Assembly (NCBI RefSeq): GCF_012927245.1
Contig: NZ_JABBGE010000018.1
Location: 1 to 64,000, forward strand
Source of the DNA: Streptomyces sp. R302
Lineage (GTDB): Bacteria > Actinomycetota > Actinomycetes > Streptomycetales > Streptomycetaceae
Direction: 5' to 3'
Length of the DNA: 64,000 nt
In this document: positions 32,237-41,077 of the stretch, in pieces
Numbering within the stretch: position 1 is the stretch's first letter
How the letters are laid out: each line of letters opens with the position of its first letter
Translations under genes and position numbers: made by a program
The notes under the pieces: model-generated
The model's input: the letters and a program-made list of their open reading frames with translations, nothing else
Database searches by the model: none
What the model was told of the DNA's origin: nothing

Positions 32237-33748
32237 TCAGCGGGCCAGTGCGTGGCGGGGGTGGTCGCGGTGGCCGAGGGCCCGGCGGGCCTCGCGGGCG
32301 CCGAACCAGGTGCCGCGGGGGCGGTGGACCGGGCCGTGGCCCTGGCCGGGGTCGGGTGTGGGCGGGGGTTCGGGGACGTCCTCGGGGCCGGTGGCGCGCA
32401 GCCCCGAGCGGTAGAGCCCGTGCAGGACCTTCCGTTCGGCGGCGCGTTCGAGGGCGTCGCGGAGGGGGCCGTCGCGCAGGACGGCGCCGGATCCGAGGAG
32501 GCCTTCGACGACGGCGAACGCGCCGGCCGTGTCGCCGTGGGCGAGGCGCTCGCGGACGTCCGTCAGGCTGTCGGGTGTGCGGTGGGCCGCGTCGATCGCC
32601 CGCAGGCAGGGCAGGGGCGTGCCGGAGAGGGCGACGAGGAGTTCCTCGCGGCGGAGCTCGGCCGGGTCGTGGTCGAGCGGGACGAGGACGCCGTCGACGA
32701 GTCCGATGCGGTGCCGGCTCCCCCGGCAGTCCACGAACGTCGGCCCGTCCCCCGGGCCTCCGGGACGGGTTCCCGTGCCGTTCCGGCCGCCGGGGGTCAG
32801 GGCCTCGGCGACGAGCGGGTGCAGTTCGCCGGGGGTGACGAGGCCGGCGCGGAGCAGGGCGAGGTCGGGCGGGGTCCAGGTCGCCGCGTCGGGGAGCACG
32901 GCCGGCCATGGACGGCCGGCCGGGTCGTCCGGGGGCCCGTGCCGTCCGCGCCCCGCCGGTACGGGTTCGGTGCGGGCCCGCCCGTCCGGCTCCGGGGTGA
33001 GGAGGAGCCGCTGCCCGGATCCGAGGCGTACGAGGACGGGGCCGGCGGTCCGGCCTTCGGCGGCGAGCAGGAGGCGGGCCTCGGCGGCCCAGCGGTCCAC
33101 GGCCCAGCCGGGGCCCGGCGGGTCGTCGGGCGCGGCCGGGACGGCGGGCAGCAGGTCGGCGCCCGACCGGGTGCGGAGCTCCCCGGCGCGGGTGGCGTCC
33201 CACAGATGGCGGTGGAGGTCGAGCCGGAAGCGCCTGCTGGGGTGCGGGTGGGGGTGCGCGGCGGCGGGGTCGTACGCGCTCCACCGGCGCGGTGGCGGGT
33301 CGGCGGGCGGCCCGTCCCAGAGGGCGAGGGAGATCCGCTGTCCGGCGTCGGCCCAGGCGGGCGCGGTGCGGGCCACGAGGTGGACGGGGCGGGCGGGGCG
33401 TTGTGCCCGCGTGCCGGGTGCCTCGTGGTCCGGGTAGACGGCCAGGGTGACGGTCGTCCCGGGGCGGAGCAGGCCGTCGGGGGCGGTCCTGGGGAGATGC
33501 CAGCGGAGCAGGTCGGGGGCGAGGCGGCGGAGGTCGGCACGCACGCGTGCGGCGAGTTCCGTGCCGTGGGTCCGGGCCAGGGTCCGGGGGGTCAGGTCGA
33601 GGTCGACGCGCGCGGCGGCGCAGGCACCGGCCCAGTCGCCGGCGAGGCGGCGGGCGGTGGCGGTCTCGATCATGGTGGGCGGCACGGCGTAGGCACGCAC
33701 GCGCCGCCAGAGGGAAAGGCGGGTGTCCTCCCGCACGGGGGTGCCCAT
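32237..33748 (-). CDS. Conserved protein of unknown function beside MoxR/VWA
   Basis: A 503-residue soluble protein I do not recognise. It begins VREDTRLSLWRRVRAYAVPP and contains TARRLAGDWAGACAAARVDL, a pattern that looks like a helical N-terminal domain. Long Pro/Arg/Gly-rich stretches and HRIGLVDGVLVPLDHDPAEL follow, and it ends in an Ala/Arg-rich helical region. There is no transmembrane segment or signal peptide. Start ATG 33746-33748 is preceded by GGAG. It precedes moxR on the same strand with a 209-bp gap, so it may be the substrate or third partner of that pair. Confidence 0.75.
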   Translation of the reverse strand: MGTPVREDTRLSLWRRVRAYAVPPTMIETATARRLAGDWAGACAAARVDLDLTPRTLARTHGTELAARVRADLRRLAPDLLRWHLPRTAPDGLLRPGTTVTLAVYPDHEAPGTRAQRPARPVHLVARTAPAWADAGQRISLALWDGPPADPPPRRWSAYDPAAAHPHPHPSRRFRLDLHRHLWDATRAGELRTRSGADLLPAVPAAPDDPPGPGWAVDRWAAEARLLLAAEGRTAGPVLVRLGSGQRLLLTPEPDGRARTEPVPAGRGRHGPPDDPAGRPWPAVLPDAATWTPPDLALLRAGLVTPGELHPLVAEALTPGGRNGTGTRPGGPGDGPTFVDCRGSRHRIGLVDGVLVPLDHDPAELRREELLVALSGTPLPCLRAIDAAHRTPDSLTDVRERLAHGDTAGAFAVVEGLLGSGAVLRDGPLRDALERAAERKVLHGLYRSGLRATGPEDVPEPPPTPDPGQGHGPVHRPRGTWFGAREARRALGHRDHPRHALAR

Positions 33749-33919
33749 CAGGACGCTCCGTGCGCGGTGAGGACCCCCCATCGGTGCGAGGAGTGAGTGA
33801 TCATCGCGAGCACGCTAACGCGCCCGGCCCCGGGGACGCCAGGGAATTTCCGGGCTCCGTTCCCGGGGCCCGGAGGGCTGCGCGGCCTGCCCGGCCATCA
33901 CACGGACGTTTCGTGCGAT

Positions 33920-33948
33920 TTGACGGGCTTTTGCAGTGGTGTCGGAAT
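33920..33948 (+). promoter_or_regulatory. Candidate promoter of the Gre-like gene
   Basis: TTGACG (33920-33925) and CGGAAT (33943-33948) are separated by 17 bases. The expected transcript start is about 40 bp before the ATG. Confidence 0.4.
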
Positions 33949-33994
33949 GGGAGGCGTCGTCCTTCGTCCCCGCCACCGCACGACGGGAGCAGTC

Positions 33995-34471
33995 ATGACC
34001 GCTGGACCGGAGCCCATCAGCGAGGCCGCCCGCGCGGCTCTGAGCCGCGAACTGTCCGAGCTGCGCGCCGAGCGGGCGAAGGTCGCCGCCACGCTCGACG
34101 ACGCCGACGAGCCCGGCGACCGGGCCGATCAGGCCGACGAGTTGCAGCGGGCCACGGACGCGGACCGGCTGGAGACGCGGATCGCGGAGATCGAGGGGCG
34201 GCTGCGGGAGGCCTCGGCCGCCGGTGCGCCGTCGGCCGACACGATCGGCGTGGGCAGCACGGTGGGCGTGCGGTTCGGCGACGGCTCGGAGTCGACGCTG
34301 CACATCGGCGAGCTGGCCGACGCGGACGATCCGGCCCTGGTGACCGCCGACAGTCCGCTGGGCCGGGCGCTGCTCGGCCACACGGCCGGCGACAGCATCG
34401 CGTACGCCACTCCCCTGGGCCGTACCACCGCCGTCGTCCTCTCGGTCGGCACGCCGGGCGGCGGCTCCTGA
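33995..34471 (+). CDS. GreA/GreB-family transcription factor
   Basis: A 158-residue protein with an N-terminal coiled coil (AARAALSRELSELRAERAKV, with the acidic tip DDADEPGD) and a C-terminal FKBP-like domain ending SPLGRALLGHTAGDS and VVLSV. Gre factors insert the coiled coil into the RNA polymerase secondary channel. Several Streptomyces relatives of this short type act as stress-related inhibitors rather than cleavage factors. Start ATG 33995 follows GGGAG. It overlaps the next membrane-protein gene. Confidence 0.88.
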   Translation: MTAGPEPISEAARAALSRELSELRAERAKVAATLDDADEPGDRADQADELQRATDADRLETRIAEIEGRLREASAAGAPSADTIGVGSTVGVRFGDGSESTLHIGELADADDPALVTADSPLGRALLGHTAGDSIAYATPLGRTTAVVLSVGTPGGGS

Positions 34472-35301
34472 CCGGCGCGGCCGACAGCCGCGTCGACCCG
34501 GACCTCGCGGAGGAGCGCCGGGCCGACCGCAAGGGCGGCCCGGGGCACACGGTGCTCCTCGCCCTGGCGCTCGCCGTGCCCGCGGCCAAGGTCGCGTACA
34601 CGGTGGGCGGCGGGGACGCGGTGCGGGACGTGTTCGTCGGCATGGAGCCGGCGAACTGGCCGGACGTGCTGCTCGGCATGGTGATCACGGATCCGCTGCT
34701 CGGCTCGGTCCTCGCGGTCGTGGTGTCCCGGGTCGTCTTCGCCGTCTTCGCGGCGCGCGGCGGCCTGCCGTTCGGCGGCGGCCGGCTCGCCCATCTGCGC
34801 CGGGTCGGGCTCGCCATCCTGAACCCGCTGGCGTTCGGCGTGATCGTCACCTGTCTCTTCGGCCCGTGGTGGGGCCTGGGCACGACCCTCGCCGCGTACG
34901 CGCTCCGCAAGGGCGTGGTGGTGGAGTACCGCACGGGACGGCGCCGCCCCCACCACGGACACGGCACCGCGCACGGGCCCTCGCGCGCACCGGACTACCG
35001 GCCGCCCGCGTGGCTGAGCCGGGCCGCGGCCGCGGAGCAGGGCGTGGCCCTGATCCTCACCGCCGTCGTCCTGCCCCTCCTGTTCCTGGCCTCCGCGCTC
35101 GACGGCCAGGCCTGGACCTCGATCGTCGCCTGCCGGGTCACCGACGGGACCCGCACCACCGACGCCCGTCTGATCGAGCTGAGCCGCAAGGGCACCGGCG
35201 TGGTCGGCTGGAACCTGGAGTCCGAGGAGATCTCCAACGGCGTCGGCTGTACCAGTACGGAGAGCCGTTACGTACGGGAGCCCTGGTGGCGGCGTCCGTG
35301 A
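34468..35301 (+). CDS. Multi-pass membrane protein, start uncertain
   Basis: About 277 residues, not assigned to a named family. Hydrophobic segments are TVLLALALAVPAAKVAYTV, DVLLGMVITDPLLGSVLAVV, VGLAILNPLAFGVIVTCLFG and GVALILTAVVLPLLFLASAL. An extracytoplasmic C-terminal part contains three Cys (IVACRV, GVGCTSTE). The first normal start codon in frame is GTG 34552, but the 28 codons before it all have G/C third positions and look coding. That points to a start at CTG 34468, overlapping the TGA of the Gre-like gene. Confidence 0.7.
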   Translation: MTGAADSRVDPDLAEERRADRKGGPGHTVLLALALAVPAAKVAYTVGGGDAVRDVFVGMEPANWPDVLLGMVITDPLLGSVLAVVVSRVVFAVFAARGGLPFGGGRLAHLRRVGLAILNPLAFGVIVTCLFGPWWGLGTTLAAYALRKGVVVEYRTGRRRPHHGHGTAHGPSRAPDYRPPAWLSRAAAAEQGVALILTAVVLPLLFLASALDGQAWTSIVACRVTDGTRTTDARLIELSRKGTGVVGWNLESEEISNGVGCTSTESRYVREPWWRRP

Positions 35302-35305
35302 CGGC

Positions 35306-35317
35306 CACGCGCGCGTG
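35306..35317. repeat. CACGCGCGCGTG palindrome, copy 2 (between convergent genes)
   Basis: Perfect 12-bp palindrome 4 bp after the stop of the membrane-protein gene and 11 bp before the end of the convergent NTF2-like gene; here a transcription-end function is as likely as a binding site. Confidence 0.75.
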
Positions 35318-35328
35318 CGCCGCCCGGC

Positions 35329-35694
35329 TCAGCGGGCCGGCGGGACGAACTCGGGCTGGTCGAGGATCCGCAGCCAGCTGCCGTCGGGCTGACGCCGGAC
35401 GACCTGGGCCCGCGCGCCGGCGCCGTCCTTCGGCGGGGTCGAGGTGAGGGCGATGTCGCCGTTCACCAGTGTGGGCAGCGGCTCCTCCCGCTCGAAGCGG
35501 GGCCGGTGGGCGAGGACCTTCTCCCACAGCGCCCGGATGGCTTCCCGCCCCACCGTCAGCTCGCCGGGCGGGTACGCGAGCACGGCGTCCTCGGCGTAGA
35601 GCGCGGCGACTCCGGCGGCGTCGCCGGCGTTGGACCGCTCGACGAAGAGGCGGGTGATGTCCTCCGGGCGCATGGCCTTCGCGCACTCCTGCAT
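35329..35694 (-). CDS. SnoaL/NTF2-like fold protein
   Basis: A 121-residue alpha+beta-barrel protein. The first helices RPEDITRLFVERSNAGDAAG, then VAALYAEDAVLAYPPGELTV and GREAIRALWEKVL are the standard NTF2-like pattern. The family includes polyketide cyclases, isomerases and many of unknown function. Start ATG 35692-35694 follows AGGAGG. Divergent from a LysR gene, which probably regulates it. Confidence 0.85.
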   Translation of the reverse strand: MQECAKAMRPEDITRLFVERSNAGDAAGVAALYAEDAVLAYPPGELTVGREAIRALWEKVLAHRPRFEREEPLPTLVNGDIALTSTPPKDGAGARAQVVRRQPDGSWLRILDQPEFVPPAR

Positions 35695-35785
35695 CGGGTT
35701 CCTCCTGAGCTGTTTGCGTCGTCCTTGGTGCCTCCAGCCTCACAAGCCGTCAGCCAGAAGTCCAACAGATGGTGGTGCTACGTAC

Positions 35786-35791
35786 TAGAAT
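35786..35791 (+). promoter_or_regulatory. -10 box of a probably leaderless LysR transcript
   Basis: TAGAAT lies eight bases before the ATG at 35800. Transcription would therefore start at or next to the A of ATG, and no ribosome site precedes the start. Confidence 0.55.
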
Positions 35792-35799
35792 TTCCAGTC

Positions 35800-36690
35800 A
35801 TGGATTTGAGGCAGCTGGAGTACTTCGTGGCGGTCGCCGAGGAGCGGAACTTCACCCGGGCCGCCGAGCGGGTGCACATCAGTCAGTCGGGCGTCAGCGC
35901 GCAGATCCGGCGGCTCGAACACGAGCTGGGCGCCGAGCTGTTCGACCGCTCGGCTCGGGCCGTCGCCCTCACCGCCGCCGGGGAGGCGGCGCTCGCGCAC
36001 GCCCGTGCGGCGCTCGCCTCGGCGGAGGCGGTCGGCCGGGCGGTCGACGAGGTCACGGGCCTGGTGCGGGGCCGACTGACGGTCGGCATGGTCGTCGGCT
36101 GCACCCTGACCCCGCTGTTCGACGCCCTGGCCGCCTTCCACGCGGCCCATCCCGGGGTGGAGGTCCTGCTCCAGGAGGACAACTCCGACCGGCTCGCCGA
36201 AGGCGTCCGGAGCGGCGCCGTCGACCTGGCGCTCATCGGCGCCGCCGCCGCGACCCCCGACGGCCTGGACGCGCTGACGATCATCGACGAACGGATCGTC
36301 GCGGCCGTCCCTCACGACCACCCCCTCGCGGGCCTCCCCCACCTCGCCCTCCGCGAGCTGACGGCCCACCCGCTCGTCTGCATGCCCCCGGGCACCGGCC
36401 TGCGCGCGGTCCTCGACCGGGCGTGCGCGGAGCAGGACCTCCGCCCGTCGATCGCCCTGGAGGCGGGCGCCGCGGACGCGATCGCCGACCTCGCCGCCCG
36501 GGGCCTCGGCGTCGCCGTCCTCAGCGCGTCGATGGCTTCGGTCTACGCCGACCGCCTCACCGCGCTCCCCCTCGCCGACGTCGACATCCCGGCCCTCCTC
36601 GCCCTGGTCTGGAAACCCGCCCACAACCCGGCCGTACGCACCCTCCTCACCCACGCCCGCCACGCCTTCGGCCTGACCGACACGCCCTGA
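35800..36690 (+). CDS. LysR-family transcriptional regulator
   Basis: A 296-residue regulator with the classic N-terminus DLRQLEYFVAVAEERNFTRA and VHISQSGVSAQIRRLEHELG, then an effector-binding domain (GRLTVGMVVGC, VDLALIGAAA, GLGVAVLSASMA). It is divergent from the NTF2-like gene with a 105-bp gap that must hold both promoters and the T-N11-A operator. The start codon is fixed by the -10 box immediately upstream. Confidence 0.93.
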   Translation: MDLRQLEYFVAVAEERNFTRAAERVHISQSGVSAQIRRLEHELGAELFDRSARAVALTAAGEAALAHARAALASAEAVGRAVDEVTGLVRGRLTVGMVVGCTLTPLFDALAAFHAAHPGVEVLLQEDNSDRLAEGVRSGAVDLALIGAAAATPDGLDALTIIDERIVAAVPHDHPLAGLPHLALRELTAHPLVCMPPGTGLRAVLDRACAEQDLRPSIALEAGAADAIADLAARGLGVAVLSASMASVYADRLTALPLADVDIPALLALVWKPAHNPAVRTLLTHARHAFGLTDTP

Positions 36691-36794
36691 CGGAACCCGT
36701 CGGATCCGCGGCCCGCGCGCCGCGCCGGAAGGGGCCGCGAGGGGCCGTCACGGGGGCGTGCGGGGGTCGCGGCCGGGTGCGCTGACGGTCGGCG

Positions 36795-38267
36795 TCACCG
36801 CCAGGGCGGCCTGATGCCCAGGTGGCGGAGGGCCGTCGCGGCGGCGCCGGCGCCGGACATGCCGTGGGCGCCGGGGCCGGGCGGGGTGGCGGCGGAGCAG
36901 AGGTAGACGCCGGGGAGGCCGGTGGCGTAGGGGTCGAGGGCGGGGCGGGCGCCCAGGACCAGTTGGGGGACGGTCTTGGCGCCGGTGAGGATGTCGCCGC
37001 CGGCGAAGTTGGGGTTGGCGGCGGCGAAGTCGGCGGGGCGGGTGACGCGCAGGCCGACGACGCGGTCGCGGACGCCGGGGGCGAACTGTTCCAGGCGGGC
37101 CAGGATCGCGTCGGTCGCGTCGCCGTCGTAGCCGTGCGGCACGTGCGCGTACGTCCACACCGGGTGGACGTCGCCGACGGAGCGGGAGGGGTCGGCGAGG
37201 TACTGCTGGCCGACGAGGACGAAGGGGCGCTCCGGCATCCGGCCGTCCGTGACGTCCCGTTCGGCGCGGACGATCTCGGCGAGCGGGCCGCCGAGGTGGA
37301 CCGTGCCGGCCCGGCGGGCGGCCTCCGCGCGCCACGGCACCCCGCCCTCCACCGCCAGGTCGACCTTGAAGGCGCCGGGGCCGCGCCGGAAGCGGCGGTA
37401 CGCGGCGGCCGTACGGGACGGCAGGAGGTCGCCGTACACGGCCGCGACCTGGGCCGGGTCGAGGTCGAGGAGCGTGAGGTCGGCGGGCGGCAGCTGGGAG
37501 CGGTGGGTGATCCTGACGCCCGTCTCGATCCGGCCGCCGTGGGCGCGGAGGGCGGCCGCGAGGGCGTCGGTGATGGAGCGGGAGCCGCCTTCGGCGACGG
37601 CCCAGCCCGCCGCGTGCCCGGCGGTCAGGATGCCGAGTCCGATGGCGGAGCTGAGCGGGTCGGTGAGCGGGCGGTAGGCGTGGGCGGCGACGCCCGCCCA
37701 CAGCGCGCGGGCGCCCGGGGTGCGGAAGAGGCGGGCGAGCACGGCGGCGGGCAGGACGGTCGGCAGGCCGAAGCGGGCCAGCAGGAGGGGATGGTCGGGG
37801 ACGCGCAGGAGCGGGCCCATGACGTCCGCGGAGAGCGCCTCCCAGCGGCGTACCGAGGGGGCCAGCAGGGCCCGGTAGCGGGCCGCGTCGGCGCCGAGCC
37901 CGGCGGCGGTCTCGGTGACCGAGCGGTACAGGGCGGCGGCGGTGCCGTCGTCGAGGGGGTGGGCGCAGTCGACCTCGGGGAGCCGCCAGTTCAGCCCGTA
38001 CCGGTCGAGGCGCAGGTGGCGGAGGGCGGGCGAGGCGACGGCGAGGGGATGCACGGCCGAGCAGTGGTCGTGGAGCAGTCCGGGCAGGATCGCCTCGTCG
38101 GTGCGGGTGCCTCCGCCGATCGTCGGCGCGGCCTCCAGGACGGTGACCTCGAGGCCGGCCTCGGCGAGCAGGGCGCCGGCCGCGAGCCCGTTGGGACCGG
38201 CGCCGACGACGACGGCGGTCGGGGTGGAACCTGCGGGGCGGGCGGGGCGCGGGCGCGTGCTGCTCAT
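36795..38267 (-). CDS. FAD-dependent oxidoreductase of the phytoene-desaturase-like family
   Basis: A 490-residue flavoprotein. The dinucleotide-binding motif PTAVVVGAGPNGLAAGALLA with VTVLEAAPTIGGGTRTDE opens the protein, and the family's C-terminal FAD motif LPGVYLCSAATPPGPGAHGM closes it. It resembles NAD(P)/FAD amine-oxidase/carotenoid-desaturase-like proteins rather than true CrtI. No other carotenoid genes are near. The start ATG 38265-38267 excludes a longer frame. Confidence 0.9.
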   Translation of the reverse strand: MSSTRPRPARPAGSTPTAVVVGAGPNGLAAGALLAEAGLEVTVLEAAPTIGGGTRTDEAILPGLLHDHCSAVHPLAVASPALRHLRLDRYGLNWRLPEVDCAHPLDDGTAAALYRSVTETAAGLGADAARYRALLAPSVRRWEALSADVMGPLLRVPDHPLLLARFGLPTVLPAAVLARLFRTPGARALWAGVAAHAYRPLTDPLSSAIGLGILTAGHAAGWAVAEGGSRSITDALAAALRAHGGRIETGVRITHRSQLPPADLTLLDLDPAQVAAVYGDLLPSRTAAAYRRFRRGPGAFKVDLAVEGGVPWRAEAARRAGTVHLGGPLAEIVRAERDVTDGRMPERPFVLVGQQYLADPSRSVGDVHPVWTYAHVPHGYDGDATDAILARLEQFAPGVRDRVVGLRVTRPADFAAANPNFAGGDILTGAKTVPQLVLGARPALDPYATGLPGVYLCSAATPPGPGAHGMSGAGAAATALRHLGIRPPWR

Positions 38268-38309
38268 GGGGCGAGTCTGCCGGGACGCGCACACCCGGCG
38301 CACACCGGG

Positions 38310-38951
38310 TCAGCCTGTCACGATGCCGGCCACCAGGTTGATCGCGGTGGCGAGGATGCTGGCGCCGAAGACGTACGAGAGGAGGCAGTGGCGGAGGACG
38401 ATCGCCCGGATCCCGGAGTCCGAGACGTTGGTGTCCGAGACCTGGTACGTCATGCCGAGGTTGTAGGAGAAGTACAGGAAGTCGGTGTAGCGGGGGTGGT
38501 CGTCGGAGTTGAAGTCGACGCCGCCTTCGGGCGGCGCGTAGTACAGGTAGGCGTACCGGGTCGCGTACATGAGGTGGAGCGCGGCCCAGGCCATGAAGAC
38601 GCCCCAGAGGGCGGTCGCGGCGGCGGTCCGGTCGTAGCCGGAGTCGACGAGGAGCAGGGCGACGATGGCGACGAGTCCGCAGAGGGCCGCCGTGACCACC
38701 GCCAGTTCCTCGACGACCGGGCGGAACTCCTCGCGCCGCAGGTTGCGGCGGGTGGCGGCGGCGTCCATCGGCCAGAGCACGATCCAGCCGGTGACGACGA
38801 AGACGGTCTCGGCGGCGGCGATCCCGGCGAGGATGCCGAGCGCCGTGTCGGCGAGCGCGCCCGTGACGGCCCCGGCGGCGGCGCCGACGGCGCCCGCGCC
38901 GGCCAGCCGGGGGACCGCGTACCGCCACGACCAGGCGCGCCCGACCGTCAC
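38310..38951 (-). CDS. DUF1345 membrane protein
   Basis: A 213-residue protein with about five transmembrane helices. The DUF1345 core is visible: DFNSDDHPRYTDFLYFSYNL followed by GMTYQVSDTNVSDSGIRAIV and LRHCLLSYVFG. The GTG start (38949-38951) overlaps the TGA of the encapsulin gene (GTGA), so it is the third gene of the DyP-encapsulin operon and translationally coupled. Its function is unknown. Confidence 0.9.
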   Translation of the reverse strand: MTVGRAWSWRYAVPRLAGAGAVGAAAGAVTGALADTALGILAGIAAAETVFVVTGWIVLWPMDAAATRRNLRREEFRPVVEELAVVTAALCGLVAIVALLLVDSGYDRTAAATALWGVFMAWAALHLMYATRYAYLYYAPPEGGVDFNSDDHPRYTDFLYFSYNLGMTYQVSDTNVSDSGIRAIVLRHCLLSYVFGASILATAINLVAGIVTG

Positions 38952-39751
38952 GCGCCGCCGAGGACGACGACGGCCTCGTCCGTGTACGTGAAGTAGGTGA
39001 GCGTCTCGTGGAGGTACAGCTCCACGGTGTCGGCGTCGTGCCGGGTGTAGCCGATGGAGACATCCTGGCCGAGGCGGAGTTCGAAGTCGCCGCCGCGCGT
39101 GGAGAGCACGTAGCCGCCGGTGAGGGCGGGGGCCCAGATCGGCGGTCCGTCGAGCATCCGGCCGAGGTGGGCGGCGATCGGATAGCCGTGGTCGGAGGTC
39201 TCGCTGACGGCCCGGTACTCGTCGGCGCCGAGGAGCAGCGCGTACGGGCCGTCCACGCCGGCGAGCCGCAGGGCGGTGAGGGCGCGGCTGACGGCGTCGG
39301 GGTAGTCGCGGGGTTCGGTGGGAAGCGCGACGACCAGGTTGGAGGAGGCGGCGCGCAGGCCGCGCACGCCGGCGGCCTCGTAGCCGTCGAAGACGACGCT
39401 GTCCTCGGCGAGGGCGAGGGTGCGGGCGGCGTCCTTGACGGGCTGCCAGTCGGAGTCCTTGGCGCCGCGTTCGACGTCGTCGACGGCGGAGCGGTCGACG
39501 GTGAAGGGGACGCGGAGCTCGACGAGCGGCCGGGCCTCGCGCAGCCGGGCGCGGACGCCCGCGGCGGGCGCGGCGAGGTCGGTGAGGTGGCCGGTGCCGA
39601 CGGCGGCGAGGCCGGCGCCGCCGGGGTCGGGGACGTCCACGACGCGGCGGCCGGCGACGGTGCGGCGGAAGGTGCGGCGGGCCTCCTCCTCGATCTCGTC
39701 CCAGGCGGCGGGGGTGATGGGGGCGAGTTCGCGGTGCAGATTGCTGGTCAT
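38948..39751 (-). CDS. Encapsulin shell protein (family 1)
   Basis: A 267-residue HK97-fold protein that assembles into a nanocompartment. Recognisable stretches are NLHRELAPITPAAWDEIEEE, RTVAGRRVVDVPDPGG, GAGLAAVGTGHL, DWQPVKDAARTLALAEDSVV and the C-terminal DVSIGYTRHDADTVELYLHE with TYFTYTDEAVVVL. It starts at ATG 39749-39751, overlapping the stop of the DyP peroxidase gene by 4 bp; the peroxidase is therefore its native cargo. Confidence 0.95.
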   Translation of the reverse strand: MTSNLHRELAPITPAAWDEIEEEARRTFRRTVAGRRVVDVPDPGGAGLAAVGTGHLTDLAAPAAGVRARLREARPLVELRVPFTVDRSAVDDVERGAKDSDWQPVKDAARTLALAEDSVVFDGYEAAGVRGLRAASSNLVVALPTEPRDYPDAVSRALTALRLAGVDGPYALLLGADEYRAVSETSDHGYPIAAHLGRMLDGPPIWAPALTGGYVLSTRGGDFELRLGQDVSIGYTRHDADTVELYLHETLTYFTYTDEAVVVLGGA

Positions 39752-40899
39752 GACGCCGGTACTCCTTTCAGGCTCCCGATGCCCAGGCCGACGGCGGCGG
39801 CAGCGGGGTCTACGGGTACGGCTGCGGGTGCGACTGCGGGGACGGCTTGGGCTTCGGCCGCGGGCTCGGGGGCGGTCTCCCGCGCCGCTTCCGGAGCCGG
39901 GAGGTCGTCGAGCAGGTCGGCGCTCGGGACGAAGAAGAGGCCACCGGTGACGGCGGTGGAGAAGTCGAGGATGCGGTCGGTGTTGCCCGGCGGGTCGCCG
40001 AGGAACATGTTGCGGAGCATCTGTTCGGTGACGGCGGGGGTGCGGGCGTACCCGATGAAGTACGTGCCGAACTCGCCCGCGCCGAGCCGTCCGAACGGCA
40101 TGTTCTGGCGGACGATCTGCCGCTCCTCGCCGTCCTCGTCCTCGACGGTGTTGAGGGCGACGTGCGAGTCGGACGGCTTGACGTCGTCGGGGAGTTCGAC
40201 GTTGTCGGCCTTGGAGCGGCCGATGACCCGCTCCTGTTCCTCGGTGGAGAGCGCGTTCCAGGCGGTGAGGTCGTGGAGGTACTTCTGCACGACGACGTAG
40301 CTGCCGCCGCGGAAGCCGGGGTCCTCGTCCGCGACGAGGACGGCGCCGGCGGCGGACGGGCCCGTGGGGTTCTCGCTCCCGTCGACGAAGCCGAGGAGGT
40401 CGCGGTCGTCGAAGTAGGTGAAGCCGTGGACCTCGTCGACGACGGTGACGGCGTCCCCGAAGCCGTCGAGGACGACCCGGGCCAGTTCGAAGCAGAGGTC
40501 GGCGCGGCGGGCGCGCAGGTGGAGCAGCAGGTCGCCGGGGGTGGCGGGGGCGCGGTGCCGGGGGCCCTGGAGGGGGGTGAAGGGGTGGAGTTCGCGGGGG
40601 CGCGGCCCGCCGACGAGCCGGTCCCAGGCGTCGGAGGCGAGACCGGCGACGCAGGCGAGGGCGTCGTCACGGGCGCGGAAGGCGACGGAGCGGGCGAGCC
40701 CGGACAGGCCGCCGAGCCCTTCGCGTACGTCGGTCTCCCGGCCGGGCGCGACGGTGAGGGTGAGGAAGAGGGCGGCCTTGGCGGGCGGGCCGAGGATAAG
40801 CTGGGGGACGGGCTGGGGGGTGGGGTGCGGGGAGGCACCGGGGGTGGGGTGCGGGGTGGGATCGGGGGCGGGCTGGGGGGTGGTCTGGGGGGCGGCCAT
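39748..40899 (-). CDS. Dye-decolorising peroxidase with encapsulation tail
   Basis: A 383-residue heme peroxidase. The N-terminus is a Pro/Thr-rich low-complexity leader. The DyP signature GFVDGSENP, with the catalytic Asp, is in the middle, and the distal Arg/proximal His regions follow. An Ala/Pro/Val-rich linker leads to the C-terminal LGIGSLKG, the known encapsulin-targeting peptide. It starts at ATG 40897-40899 after GGGAG and is the first gene of the three-gene operon. Confidence 0.95.
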   Translation of the reverse strand: MAAPQTTPQPAPDPTPHPTPGASPHPTPQPVPQLILGPPAKAALFLTLTVAPGRETDVREGLGGLSGLARSVAFRARDDALACVAGLASDAWDRLVGGPRPRELHPFTPLQGPRHRAPATPGDLLLHLRARRADLCFELARVVLDGFGDAVTVVDEVHGFTYFDDRDLLGFVDGSENPTGPSAAGAVLVADEDPGFRGGSYVVVQKYLHDLTAWNALSTEEQERVIGRSKADNVELPDDVKPSDSHVALNTVEDEDGEERQIVRQNMPFGRLGAGEFGTYFIGYARTPAVTEQMLRNMFLGDPPGNTDRILDFSTAVTGGLFFVPSADLLDDLPAPEAARETAPEPAAEAQAVPAVAPAAVPVDPAAAAVGLGIGSLKGVPAS

Positions 40900-41077
40900 G
40901 CGACTCCCGTCAAATGGGGCAAATCGGCGTCAGCGTATCGACCGCCGCGCGGGCCCGCAGCCCGTCACCGGGCCCCCGCGCGGCCGAATGGCGACGGGGT
41001 GCGGCCCCGCATAGCCTGCCGAGAGGGGGTCCTACGCGTTCCCTCGCGCCCGTGTGCGCCGGAAAGGTGGCAGGCCC

